Source: Nevskia sp.
GTDB taxonomy: Bacteria > Pseudomonadota > Gammaproteobacteria > Nevskiales > Nevskiaceae
Assembly: GCA_031291075.1 (NCBI GenBank)
Contig: JARLJS010000216.1
Coordinates: 1 to 32,176 of the forward strand
Reading direction: 5' to 3'
Length of the DNA: 32,176 nt
Shown: piece by piece, positions 14,887 through 23,026 of the stretch
Layout: each line of letters opens with the position of its first letter
Numbering within the stretch: position 1 is the first letter of the stretch
Notes under the pieces: model-generated
Database searches by the model: none
Told to the model about the DNA's origin: nothing
Seen by the model: the letters and a program-made list of their open reading frames with translations, nothing else
Made by a program: the position numbers and the translations under genes

Positions 14887-14927
14887 GGCGCCATTCGGCG
14901 CTCGGCGTTCTTGGCGCGAACCTCCGG

Positions 14928-15354
14928 CGCGTGCGCTTGCGCGCGTGTGGTGGTATCCGGGATTGAGAGCGCGTATTCCGCCTGCGGCGGGTTACTCTTC
15001 TTTGCGTCGCCAAAGAAGAGTAACCAGAAGAAAGGCGACCCGGCGGCTGCGCCCTCTCATCGCGAAAAGCAGAACTCACCCAGCCGTCCCTGGCGCGGTC
15101 TTGTCACTCTGTCCACCCCCGGCCCGGCCATCCTTGGCCGGGCGTTCGGTCTCGCAGGCGATGACATTGAGTCATCGCCAAAGCGCGAGCCCTCACCCTG
15201 CGCTTCTCGCCCGCGACGGGTTCCGCACACAGGCCATCCATGGCCTGCGTGCGGAAGCATCGGCATCCTGCCTCGCCTCGCGCCAAACAGGCGCGAGCCT
15301 GTATCGCCGCGGGCTGCGATGCTCGGCGCAGCCAACGGGGATGAACGTCAAAAA
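14928..15354 (+). repeat. Repeat island element, copy A
   Basis: A stretch of about 427 bp after recG. It is rich in hairpins: a perfect 15-bp stem GGTTACTCTTCTTTG/CAAAGAAGAGTAACC (14990-15025), a stem CCCGGCCA/TGGCCGGG near 15122-15142 and GGCGATGAC/GTCATCGCC (15157-15179). It shares long stretches with copy B (15660-15979) in inverted orientation. These include the beginning (GCGTGCGCTTGCGCGCGTGT), TATTCCGCCTGCGGCGGGTT, CCCTGCGCTTCTCGCCC and the end (CTGCGATGCTCGGCGCAG, then GAACGTCAAAA). I regard it as non-coding. Confidence 0.75.
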
Positions 15355-15360
15355 CAAAGC

Positions 15361-15438
<78 letters not shown>

Positions 15439-15451
15439 CTCCCACCTCGTC

Positions 15452-15582
15452 ATTCCCGCGCAGGCGGGAATCCAGTTTTCGAGCGCACGTTCCACTTTAC
15501 CTGGACCTCGATCAATTCGTCACCCCGGCGAAAGCCGGGGTCCAGCGCATCGGCCTTCCTGGATTCCGGCTTTCGCCGGAAT
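15452..15582. repeat. Cluster of three short dispersed palindromes
   Basis: ATTCCCGC-GCAG-GCGGGAAT at 15452-15471, ACCCCGGC-GAAA-GCCGGGGT at 15522-15541, and ATTCCGGC-TTTC-GCCGGAAT at 15563-15582. The first two read GTCA...TCCAG and the third is turned round (CTGG...TGAC). They are the same family as the palindrome at 9960. Confidence 0.8.
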
Positions 15583-15659
15583 GACGGTTTTCGATTTGTT
15601 CGGGCCTTTGTCGCCGCATACAACCGAAGCGTGTTGTGCTTTCGCTTTTCGTTTTTCGC

Positions 15660-15979
15660 TTTTGACGTTCCCTCCCCGTTGCCTGCGCCGAGCATCGCAG
15701 CCCATGGCGGACATGAGCCGGCGCGTGTGTTCGCGCCGGGCGAGGCAGGATGCCGAAGCTTCCGCCGTCAGGCCAGGGATGGCCTGTCGGCGGAACCCGC
15801 CATGGGCGAGAAGCGCAGGGCACCGATCAATCGCGCTTCTTCTTTTGCGATTGATCGGCGCAGGCTCCGGGGTTGTTTCTTTTGGTTCCTTTTCTTGTCG
15901 ATACAAGAAAAGGAACCCGCCGCAGGCGGAATACACGACTTCAAGCTGGGAAAACACCACACGCGCGCAAGCGCACGCA
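15660..15979 (-). repeat. Repeat island element, copy B (inverted)
   Basis: About 320 bp. Read on the minus strand it follows copy A from start to end, but with diverged hairpins. The first stem is GGTTCCTTTTCTTGT/ACAAGAAAAGGAACC (15884-15917), 15 bp and perfect, in the place of copy A's different 15-bp stem. A second stem, CCGATCAATCGC/GCGATTGATCGG (15823-15858), stands where copy A has other hairpins. Stems change in sequence but stay paired, which suggests selection on folding. The start codon of ubiA lies 35 bp beyond. Confidence 0.75.
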
Positions 15980-16014
15980 GCACGGCATATGGTGTGAGCG
16001 GGCGCAGCAGGACC

Positions 16015-17730
16015 ATGAAATCCCGCCTCCTCGACTACGCCCGCCTGATGCGCCTGCATCGCCCCATCGGCATCTGGCTGCTGCTGTGGCCGACGCTGTG
16101 GGCCCTGTGGTTCGCCTCCGGTGGCGTGCCGCGACTGAAGCTGCTCGCCATCTTCACCCTCGGCACGGTGCTGATGCGCTCCGCCGGCTGCGTCATAAAC
16201 GACTACGCCGACCGTGGTTTCGACCCGCACGTGGAGCGCACCAGGGATCGCCCCATCGCCGCCGGACGCGTGTCGCCGCGCGAGGCGCTGGTGCTGTTCG
16301 CGCTGCTGTGCCTGGCGGCGCTCGCGGTGGCATGGCCGCTCAACGCGGCGGCGTTGGAACTGGCGTTGCCGGCGGCGGCGCTGGCGGCGAGCTATCCCTT
16401 CGCCAAGCGCTTCCACAGCCTGCCGCAGGCGCACCTGGGCATCGCTTTCTCCTGGGGTATCCCGATGGCTTACGCGGCGGTGCGCGGCAGCGTGCCCTGG
16501 CTGCCGGCCAGCCTGCTGATGGCGGCGAACCTGTGCTGGGTGATCGCCTACGATACCTACTACGCGATGAGTGACCGCGAGGACGATCTCAAGATCGGCG
16601 TGAAGTCGAGCGCCATCCTGTTCGGGCGCCACGATCGGTTGGTCGTCGGCCTGCTCCACCTGGCGGCGCTGGTGCTGCTGGCGCTGGTGGGCGTGCTGGC
16701 GCGCCGCGGATTGTTGTACGACCTCGGCCTGCTGGTCGCGGCCGCCTTCGCGGTGCGCGAGCAGGTGATGACGCGCCGGCGCGAACCGGCCGCCTGCTTC
16801 CGCGCCTTCCTCGACAACAACGCTTTCGGCGCCGCCGTGCTGGCCGGGCTGGCCTGGGATTACCTGCTGGCGGCGCTGGCCGCGGGTGGCGCGGTGGCGG
16901 CGGGGCTCGGCGGCGTGGCCACGCTCACCTCCGGCTCCTGCGCCATCCCGCTGGCGGATGGCAACGATGTCGCCGATCGCGGCTACTGCGTGGAGCGGGA
17001 CATCGCCTACACCCCGGAAGGATGGCCGCAGAAGCTGCGGCTCGATGTGTTCATGCCGGCGGATGGCAACACCGCGCCGGTGGTGTTGCTGATCCACGGC
17101 GGGAGCTGGAAGGCGGGGCATCGCCGCGACATGGAGCCGCTTGCCACAGCGCTGGCGCGGCGCGGCTATGTCGCCGTCGACGTCTCCTACCGCTTCGCGC
17201 CGCGCTTCCGCTTCCCGGCGCAGCTGCAGGACCTGCAACAGGCGGTGCGCTGGGTGCGAGGCCATGCCGCCGCGCTGCACGCCGATCCGCAGCGCCTGGG
17301 CGCGTGGGGGTTCTCCGCCGGCGCGCACCTGGCGGCGATGCTGGCGCTGGTCGGACCGCAGGATCCCTGGGGCGCGGCCGACGTGCACGTGCAGGCCCTG
17401 GTCGGCGGCGGTACGCCCACCGACCTGCTGCTGTTCAACGACAGCGACGAGCCACAGCTGCTCGGCGCCACGCCGCAGCAGGATCCCGCGCTATACCGCC
17501 ACGCCTCGCCCGTGTACCTGGTGACACCGCACGCTCCGCCTACCTTCCTCTACCACGGCAGCGCCGACGCCGAGGTGCCGCTGCAGCAGGCGGTGCTCCT
17601 GAGCGATGCGCTGAGAAGCGCCGGCGTGCCGGTGCAGCTCGACGTGCTGCGTGGCGGCGGGCACAGCGCAATGCCAGCGGCGGCGGTGGAGGCGGCGGAG
17701 GAGTTCCTGGACCGGACGCTAAAGCCGTGA
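16015..17730 (+). CDS. ubiA: UbiA prenyltransferase fused to an alpha/beta-hydrolase
   Basis: 571 residues in one uninterrupted frame. Residues 1 to about 285 are a 4-hydroxybenzoate polyprenyltransferase, the membrane enzyme of ubiquinone synthesis. It has MRLHRPIGIWLLLWPTLWAL, the first Asp motif NDYADRGFDPHVERTRDRPI (62 onward), the second motif SDREDD near 187, several hydrophobic helices and the typical end FRAFLDNNAFGAAVLAGLAW. After an Ala/Gly-rich hydrophobic stretch, residues of about 330-571 are an esterase/lipase-type hydrolase. It shows the HGGSW oxyanion motif (near 361), nucleophile motif GFSAG (near 432), an Asp in YHGSADAEVP (near 516) and His in GGGHSAM (near 548). UbiA alone is about 290 residues, so this is a fusion. 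The ATG at 16015 begins the known UbiA N-terminus. Frame upstream of it is repeat DNA. The stop TGA lies in a heptamer element. Confidence 0.88.
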   Translation: MKSRLLDYARLMRLHRPIGIWLLLWPTLWALWFASGGVPRLKLLAIFTLGTVLMRSAGCVINDYADRGFDPHVERTRDRPIAAGRVSPREALVLFALLCLAALAVAWPLNAAALELALPAAALAASYPFAKRFHSLPQAHLGIAFSWGIPMAYAAVRGSVPWLPASLLMAANLCWVIAYDTYYAMSDREDDLKIGVKSSAILFGRHDRLVVGLLHLAALVLLALVGVLARRGLLYDLGLLVAAAFAVREQVMTRRREPAACFRAFLDNNAFGAAVLAGLAWDYLLAALAAGGAVAAGLGGVATLTSGSCAIPLADGNDVADRGYCVERDIAYTPEGWPQKLRLDVFMPADGNTAPVVLLIHGGSWKAGHRRDMEPLATALARRGYVAVDVSYRFAPRFRFPAQLQDLQQAVRWVRGHAAALHADPQRLGAWGFSAGAHLAAMLALVGPQDPWGAADVHVQALVGGGTPTDLLLFNDSDEPQLLGATPQQDPALYRHASPVYLVTPHAPPTFLYHGSADAEVPLQQAVLLSDALRSAGVPVQLDVLRGGGHSAMPAAAVEAAEEFLDRTLKP

Positions 17731-17802
17731 GACGTGAGACATGAGACGTAAAAGCAAGCGCGCTCTGGGCTTGCGTCTCACCTCTCACGTCTCACGTCTC
17801 AC
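17727..17802. repeat. Heptamer-arm hairpin element, copy 3
   Basis: The left arm has three heptamers at 17727-17747 (GTGAGAC twice, ATGAGAC). A centre with its own stem (GCAAGC/GCTTGC) follows. The right arm has four heptamers at 17775-17802 (GTCTCAC, CTCTCAC, GTCTCAC twice). As in copy 2, the stop codon of the upstream gene is inside the first heptamer. It lies between two convergent genes, so it may act as a shared transcript end. Confidence 0.87.
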
Positions 17803-17809
17803 AATCCTT

Positions 17810-18499
17810 TTATTCAACCCGGGCCGCCGTCCACACCTCGATCCGCCCCGCTCCGGCCTGGCGGCAGACTCGCGCCAGCTCGGCCAGGGTGCTGCCGGTG
17901 GTCATCACGTCGTCCAGCAGGGCGATATGCTTTCCCTGCAGGCGCGCGGCATCCACGGCGAAGGCGTTCTTCACGTTGCGCCGGCGCTCCACGGCGGTCT
18001 TGCCGATCTGGTCGGTGGTGGCGCGCAGTCGCCGCATGGCACCGGTGTCGACCGTCACGTCAAGCGCGCGGCCGATGACGCGCGCCAGCTCCAGTGCCTG
18101 GTTATAGCCGCGCCGCCGCAGGCGGCCGCCGTGCAGGGGCACCGGCAGCAGGAGCTGCGGCATCGGCTGCGGACGCTGCGCCAGCAGCCGTGCCATCTCC
18201 AGCCCCAGCCAGCGCGCGTTGCGGAAGTGGGCCGAGTACTTCAGGCCCTGCACCGCGCGGTCGATGGGCGCGGCGTAGCGGAACGCCGACCAGGCGGCGT
18301 CGAACGGCGGCGGCCGCCCGGCGCAGTCGCCGCAGACGTAGCTGGCGGCGCCGGTCTGTGGCCGCGCACAACGCGGACAGGCGACCCGGTTGTGTGGCAG
18401 GCCGGCGCGGCACTCCGCGCAGAGCGGGCCCTGCACGTGCAGGCAGAGCACACAGCGCTCCGGCAGCAGCTGTTCGCGGATGGCGTGGAGAATGTTCAC
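17810..18499 (-). CDS. comF: ComF family phosphoribosyltransferase-like protein
   Basis: 229 residues. The N-terminal zinc-ribbon-like part carries CVLC, CAEC, CPRC and CGDC pairs. The C-terminal part is a type I phosphoribosyltransferase fold with the PRPP-binding loop ALLDDVMTTGSTLAE and the family motif LPVPLHGGRLRRRGYNQALEL. ComF/GntX proteins are required for, or associated with, DNA uptake in competent bacteria. The enzymatic role is unknown. The start is a GTG at 18499, since the frame beyond it is not conserved and would overlap the divergent MFS gene. In many gammaproteobacteria comF sits next to the biotin operon. Here two unrelated units separate them. Confidence 0.88.
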   Translation of the reverse strand: MNILHAIREQLLPERCVLCLHVQGPLCAECRAGLPHNRVACPRCARPQTGAASYVCGDCAGRPPPFDAAWSAFRYAAPIDRAVQGLKYSAHFRNARWLGLEMARLLAQRPQPMPQLLLPVPLHGGRLRRRGYNQALELARVIGRALDVTVDTGAMRRLRATTDQIGKTAVERRRNVKNAFAVDAARLQGKHIALLDDVMTTGSTLAELARVCRQAGAGRIEVWTAARVE

Positions 18500-18567
18500 C
18501 GTTCCAGTGTCGAAGCGCCGCCCGATAAAATCAAACAAACCCCTCCCGTCCCTTGCGGAGACCGTCC

Positions 18568-19782
18568 TTGACCAGCCAGGCCCCCGTCCGCACCTTGCGG
18601 CGCATTCCATCCGGCGTGTGGGTCCTGGGCGGGGTGAGCCTGCTGATGGACGTCTCGTCGGAGGCAATCCACAGCCTGCTGCCGGTGTTCCTGGTCGGCA
18701 CCCTCGGCTCCAGCGCCTTCATGGTCGGCCTGATCGACGGCGCGGCGGAGGCCACGGCGCTGATCGTCAAGATCTTCTCCGGCGCGCTGAGCGACTACCT
18801 CGGCCGGCGCAAGCTGCTGGCGGCGATCGGCTACGCCCTGGGCGCGGCCTCCAAGCCGCTGTTCGCCCTGGCCTGGAGTCCCGCCTGGGTGCTGCTGGCG
18901 CGGCTGGTGGATCGCACCGGCAAGGGCATCCGCGGCGCGCCACGCGATGCGCTGATCGCCGACATCGTGCCCGCCCAGCTCCGCGGCGCCGCCTTCGGCC
19001 TGCGCCAGTCGCTCGACACCGTCGGCGCCTTTGTCGGTCCGCTGTTGGCGATGGGGCTGATGCTGCTGTGGCACAACGACTTCCGCGCCGTGTTCGGCGT
19101 GGCGGTGATCCCCGCCTTCCTCTGCGTGCTCCTGCTGCTGCTCGGCATCAGGGAGCCCGAGGTCGCCGCGCCGCAGCGGCGCGCCAATCCGCTGCGCCTG
19201 CGCAGCCTCGACCGCCTGCCGCGCGACTATTGGCGCGTGGTGATCATCGGCGCGGTATTCACCCTGGCCCGCTTCAGCGAGGCCTTCCTGGTGCTGCGCG
19301 CCACCCAGGGCGGCTTGCCGGTGGCGTTCGCGCCGCTGGTGCTGATCGGCATGAACGTGGTCTACGCCTTGTCCGCCTATCCCTTCGGCAAGCTCGCCGA
19401 CTCGATGGAGCCGACCCGGCTGCTGGTCCGCTCGCTGCCGCTGCTGATCGCGGCGGACGCGGCCCTGGCCTGGAGCAGCGCCTGGCCGTGGGTGTGGCTG
19501 GGCATCTCGCTGTGGGGCCTGCATATGGGCATGACCCAGGGCCTGCTGGCGAAGATGGTGGTGGACACCGCGCCGGCCGAGCTGCGCGGCACTGCCTATG
19601 GCTTTTTCAACCTGCTCAGCGGCCTGGCGACCCTGGCGGCGAGTGCGCTGGCCGGGTTGCTATGGGACCATTTCGGCGCCAGTTACACCTTCTGCACCGG
19701 CATGGGTCTGAGCCTCGCCGCGCTGGCGCTGCTGCTCGGCTTGAAGCGGGCGCCCGCGTCCGGCCCGGCGGCTTCCCGTTAA
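18568..19782 (+). CDS. Major facilitator superfamily transporter
   Basis: About 404 residues with about twelve hydrophobic helices. The N-terminal half carries the MFS loop motif GALSDYLGRRKLL between helices 2 and 3, and also DRTGKGIRGAPRDALIAD, typical of a subgroup of MFS permeases of unknown substrate. The second half begins near YWRVVIIGAVFTLARFSEAF. The start chosen is a TTG at 18568 (TTGACCAGCCAGGCC), seven bases after GGAG. A TTG at 18553 is the alternative. The gene is divergent from comF across about 70 bp. Neighbours do not reveal the substrate. Confidence 0.83.
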   Translation: MTSQAPVRTLRRIPSGVWVLGGVSLLMDVSSEAIHSLLPVFLVGTLGSSAFMVGLIDGAAEATALIVKIFSGALSDYLGRRKLLAAIGYALGAASKPLFALAWSPAWVLLARLVDRTGKGIRGAPRDALIADIVPAQLRGAAFGLRQSLDTVGAFVGPLLAMGLMLLWHNDFRAVFGVAVIPAFLCVLLLLLGIREPEVAAPQRRANPLRLRSLDRLPRDYWRVVIIGAVFTLARFSEAFLVLRATQGGLPVAFAPLVLIGMNVVYALSAYPFGKLADSMEPTRLLVRSLPLLIAADAALAWSSAWPWVWLGISLWGLHMGMTQGLLAKMVVDTAPAELRGTAYGFFNLLSGLATLAASALAGLLWDHFGASYTFCTGMGLSLAALALLLGLKRAPASGPAASR

Positions 19783-19785
19783 CGC

Positions 19786-19813
19786 TTTACTCGCGGCATT
19801 CCGCCCGTACAAT
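19786..19813 (+). promoter_or_regulatory. Candidate promoter of the patatin operon
   Basis: TTTACT (19786-19791), 16 bases, TACAAT (19808-19813, five of six consensus). The -10 sits in the loop of an inverted repeat CGCCCG/CGGGCG, which could be an operator. It lies just past the MFS stop codon. Confidence 0.5.
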
Positions 19814-19866
19814 GCGGGCGCTGCAATTGCACCAATACTTCGTCTTCGCACCACCGGGGCCGTGCG

Positions 19867-21639
19867 ATGTCGCAGGAACAAGAACGACACCTGACACCCA
19901 GCGAATCGCCGACGGTGAGCACCGCGCGGCGGCCGATCTTCGCCATCTTCGAAGGCGGCGGCGCCAAGGGCATCGCCCACGTCGGAGCGTATGCCGCGGC
20001 GGACTCCATGCAGCTCGAGTTCGTCGGCGTGGCCGGCGCCTCGGCCGGCTCCATCGTCGCCTCGCTCATTGCGGTCGGCTTCCGCCCGGCGGAGATCTTC
20101 GATCCGCAATGCCGCAGCGGCGACATTCTCTCCACCAACCAGCTCACGCCCCTGCAACTGCTGGGGGAAAAGGAATGGAACGCCTTCGTCCGCGCCAGGC
20201 GCTGGGCGCCGGTGATCGCGGTGACGCTGCTGCTGTCGCTGCTCGCCACCCTCGTCTGCGCCGAGGCCGGCTGGAAATGGCTGGCGCGGTCGGCGGCGGC
20301 GCTGAGCATCGGGCTGGTCGTGATCGCCGTGCGCTGGCTGCGCTCCTGGCTGTCCAAGCGCGGCATCTTCGATCCCGGGCGGCTGCAGGTCGAGCTCAAC
20401 CGCATCCTGCGCGAGCGGGTCAAGCTTGCCTACGCCGAAGCGGGCCGGAACCCGGACGAGGTGCCCGACAAGATAACCTTCCGCGACATCCAGCCGGAGC
20501 GCACCGCCTCGTTTTGCCGCCTGAAAATCGTGGCGACGGACGTCTCCGGGCAGCAGCTGCGCATCTTCGACCACCGCACGCCGGACGTGGTGGTGGCGGA
20601 GGCGGTGGCGGCATCGATTGCGATCCCCGGCGTGTTCAAGCCGGCGACCATTCCCTCGTTCGAGGATCCGGATGCGGCGCCGGGCGTGCCGTCGTTCTAT
20701 GCGGATGGCGGACTGGTCTCCAACCTGCCGGTGTGGAGCTTCGCCGAGGAAAAGCTGGCGGCAGAGCGGCGCATGAAGAACAACGCCGCCATCCCGGTGG
20801 TGGCTTTTACGCTGGAGGACCTGACGCCGGAGCCGATGCCGCAAGACGGCGTCCGCCACGCGCTGCGCTATTTCACCCGCGTGATCCGCACCGGCATCTT
20901 CGGCGGTCAGTCGGTGGTGCAAGAATTCGTACCCGACCTGGAGGTCATCCGCCTGCGCACCGCCCTCGACGTGCTGCGCTTCGACGCCACCTGGGACGAG
21001 GCGAAGGAGGCGTACACCGCGGGACGCAACCAGGCGCTGGCCCGCCTGCGCTGGAGCCTCGACATCAAGCCCAGGCAGTCCAGGGAACTGCTGAAGAGCG
21101 CCTACGACAGCGTGAAGAAACAGCTCGCGGACTATTACGGCGGCCTGGGCAAGCCACAGGCGATCCACCTGCGCGCCTGCGTGTTCGAGCCGATCAAGGC
21201 GTTGCGGCAGTCCTCCACCACCTTCGTGACCGCCTATCGAGCGACCCACGCCTTCAATATGGAAGAGGATGCCGACGATCGCATTACCCTCGATGCCGAA
21301 TGCCCGGGCGTGCCGGAAGCCTTCGAGCAGCGCAGCGTGACCTTCCTTGGCCCCAGTCATGGCGCCGCCCGTAAGGTCGTTATGACCAAGTACGAGGTCG
21401 CGCTGATCCGGCGGACCATGAATTCCGGGCTGTGCGTCCCCATATTCGAGGACGAGGAGCAGTGGAGTGTACAGGAAGGTGAAAGAAATCAACCAGTTGC
21501 GGTCGTCAGCTTCGACAGCGACAATGATCTGTCGGCGTTTTTCACCGACAGCAAGCTGCGGACAGAGTTGCTAGAATCGGTGATCGAGGCGACGCTGGGT
21601 CTGAGTTCCCTGGTATCGAAGCCCGAATGGACGCAATGA
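19867..21639 (+). CDS. Patatin-like phospholipase with membrane insert and GAF-like tail
   Basis: 590 residues. The patatin catalytic parts are complete: oxyanion motif GGGAKG (30-35), nucleophile motif GASAG with Ser59, and the DGG motif with Asp280. This makes it a probable lipid acyl hydrolase. Between the Ser and Asp parts lies an insert with two hydrophobic segments (about 114-131 and 143-156) that should place the enzyme at the inner membrane. The last 150 residues resemble a GAF sensory domain. The stretch YRATHAFNMEEDADDRITLD, then CPGVPEAFEQRSVTF, matches the pattern of GAF domains, and LCVPIFEDEEQW...VAVVSFDSDNDLSAFF matches the second half. Thus lipase activity may be controlled by a ligand or partner. 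A 61-codon gene follows after one base. No nucleotide cyclase or other defence gene is nearby. The GAF assignment is by eye. Confidence 0.82.
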   Translation: MSQEQERHLTPSESPTVSTARRPIFAIFEGGGAKGIAHVGAYAAADSMQLEFVGVAGASAGSIVASLIAVGFRPAEIFDPQCRSGDILSTNQLTPLQLLGEKEWNAFVRARRWAPVIAVTLLLSLLATLVCAEAGWKWLARSAAALSIGLVVIAVRWLRSWLSKRGIFDPGRLQVELNRILRERVKLAYAEAGRNPDEVPDKITFRDIQPERTASFCRLKIVATDVSGQQLRIFDHRTPDVVVAEAVAASIAIPGVFKPATIPSFEDPDAAPGVPSFYADGGLVSNLPVWSFAEEKLAAERRMKNNAAIPVVAFTLEDLTPEPMPQDGVRHALRYFTRVIRTGIFGGQSVVQEFVPDLEVIRLRTALDVLRFDATWDEAKEAYTAGRNQALARLRWSLDIKPRQSRELLKSAYDSVKKQLADYYGGLGKPQAIHLRACVFEPIKALRQSSTTFVTAYRATHAFNMEEDADDRITLDAECPGVPEAFEQRSVTFLGPSHGAARKVVMTKYEVALIRRTMNSGLCVPIFEDEEQWSVQEGERNQPVAVVSFDSDNDLSAFFTDSKLRTELLESVIEATLGLSSLVSKPEWTQ

Positions 21640-21640
21640 A

Positions 21641-21826
21641 ATGAGCAGGAATTTTCATTCATACCGCGCCTTGGTCGCGGACGCGCTGAGCCCCAAGGCC
21701 GGCGAGAGCGGCGACGTGGTCGTGGTCAGGGGCCTGCGCTTCAAGCCCAAGCGCGGCGCCGTCGAGGAAGCGAACGAAATCCGCCGCCGCATCCAGACCG
21801 AGATGGCGGAACCGCGCCAGAACTGA
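21641..21826 (+). CDS. Small protein encoded with the patatin
   Basis: 61 residues, starting one base after the patatin stop (TGA-A-ATG), so it depends on translational coupling; no separate ribosome binding site is evident. The middle part (GESGDVVVVRGLRFKPKRGA) is strand-like and basic. The C-terminal part (VEEANEIRRRIQTEMAEP) should be a helix. It has no membrane segment. I do not recognise a family. Its tight linkage suggests it is a regulator, inhibitor or subunit of the phospholipase. Confidence 0.65.
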   Translation: MSRNFHSYRALVADALSPKAGESGDVVVVRGLRFKPKRGAVEEANEIRRRIQTEMAEPRQN

Positions 21827-21860
21827 TCGTCGGCCCGCTGCGAGCTTCATCCTCCACCTG

Positions 21861-21916
21861 CTGTAAACAAAAGAACCACTCATAAGTTGACAGCCGCCCG
21901 ACGCGGCGGCAACACT
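21861..21916 (+). promoter_or_regulatory. BirA-type biotin operator and bioB promoter
   Basis: CTGTAAAC (21861-21868), 17 bases, GTTGACAG (21886-21893) form an inverted repeat with one mismatch. The known BirA operator is TTGTAAACC-N15-GGTTTACAA, so both the half-sites and their spacing fit. The right half contains TTGACA, which can serve as a -35. An AACACT 18 bases later (21911-21916) is a weak -10. Biotinyl-BirA binding would therefore block bioBFD transcription when biotin is plentiful. Confidence 0.72.
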
Positions 21917-21951
21917 GTGCGCCACGTCACCATCCACGACGAGGGGCAGGC

Positions 21952-23004
21952 ATGTCGGAAGTACCGGTTGCGCGCCACGACTGGCGCCGCGAGGAAGTGC
22001 AGGCGCTGTTCGCGCTGCCGTTCAACGATCTGCTGTTCCGCGCCCAGGCGGTGCACCGCGCCTATTTCGATGCCAACGAGGTGCAGCTCTCCACCCTGCT
22101 GTCGATCAAGACCGGCGCCTGTCCCGAGGATTGCGCCTACTGCCCGCAAAGTGTGCGCTACGACACCGGCCTGAAGGCCGAGCCGCTGATGCCGCTGCAG
22201 GAAGTGCGGCGCGCGGCCGCCGAGGCCAAGGCCAACGGCGCCACCCGCTTCTGCATGGGCGCGGCTTGGCGCTCGCCCAAGGACCGCGACCTGGAGCAGG
22301 TGGAAGCGATGGTGCGCGCGGTCAAGGCGTTGGGCCTGGAAACCTGTGTCACCCTCGGCATGCTCAAGCAGCACCAGGCGCAGCGCCTGGCTGAGGCAGG
22401 GCTCGACTACTACAACCACAACATCGACACCTCGCCGGAGTTCTACGGCGAGATCATCACCACCCGCAGCTTCGAGGACCGGCTGGAAACGCTGGCCCAC
22501 GTGCGCGACGCCGGTATGAAGGTGTGCTGCGGCGGCATCGTCGGCATGGGCGAGTCGGCCGGCGACCGCGCGGAGATGCTGCGCGCGCTGGCCAACCTGC
22601 CGCAGCATCCGGAGAGCGTGCCGATCAACGAGCTGGTGCAGGTGCCGGGCACGCCGCTGCAGGGCACCGAGGCGATCGACCCGTTCGACTTCGTGCGCAC
22701 CGTCGCGGTGGCGCGCATCATGATGCCGCGTTCGCACGTCCGGCTGTCGGCCGGCCGTACCCAGATGAGCGATGAGTTGCAGGCCCTGTGCTTCCTCGCC
22801 GGCGCCAACTCGATCTTCTACGGCGAGCGCCTGCTCACCACCGCCAATCCGCAGAACGAGAAGGACCGCCGGCTGTTCGCGCGGCTGGGCATCCGGCCGC
22901 AGGGGCAGGTGGAAGCCGCCGCTCACGGCTGCGGCCACGACCATGAGCACGAGCGCACCTGCGCGGCGCAGGCCGCGGAACGCGCGGCGGCGCCCTCGGC
23001 CTGA
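21952..23004 (+). CDS. bioB: Biotin synthase
   Basis: Inserts sulfur into dethiobiotin to form biotin; a radical-SAM enzyme. 350 residues. The 4Fe-4S cysteines are in [13 protein letters not shown] (Cys57, Cys61, Cys64). The family blocks [45 protein letters not shown] and [11 protein letters not shown] (with the cluster-ligand Arg) are present. The C-terminal extension is His/Cys-rich ([13 protein letters not shown]), which may bind metal. GAGGGGCAGGC precedes the ATG. It is the first gene of the bioB-bioF-bioD operon. Confidence 0.96.
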   Translation: MSEVPVARHDWRREEVQALFALPFNDLLFRAQAVHRAYFDANEVQLSTLLSIKTGACPEDCAYCPQSVRYDTGLKAEPLMPLQEVRRAAAEAKANGATRFCMGAAWRSPKDRDLEQVEAMVRAVKALGLETCVTLGMLKQHQAQRLAEAGLDYYNHNIDTSPEFYGEIITTRSFEDRLETLAHVRDAGMKVCCGGIVGMGESAGDRAEMLRALANLPQHPESVPINELVQVPGTPLQGTEAIDPFDFVRTVAVARIMMPRSHVRLSAGRTQMSDELQALCFLAGANSIFYGERLLTTANPQNEKDRRLFARLGIRPQGQVEAAAHGCGHDHEHERTCAAQAAERAAAPSA

Positions 23005-23026
23005 GCCCGCGCGCGCGGTCGATCCC

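Noticed and set aside
19867-21826. Patatin operon as a standard CBASS system
   Set aside because: No CD-NTase, no ancillary CBASS genes, and the patatin has membrane helices that CapV-type effectors lack.
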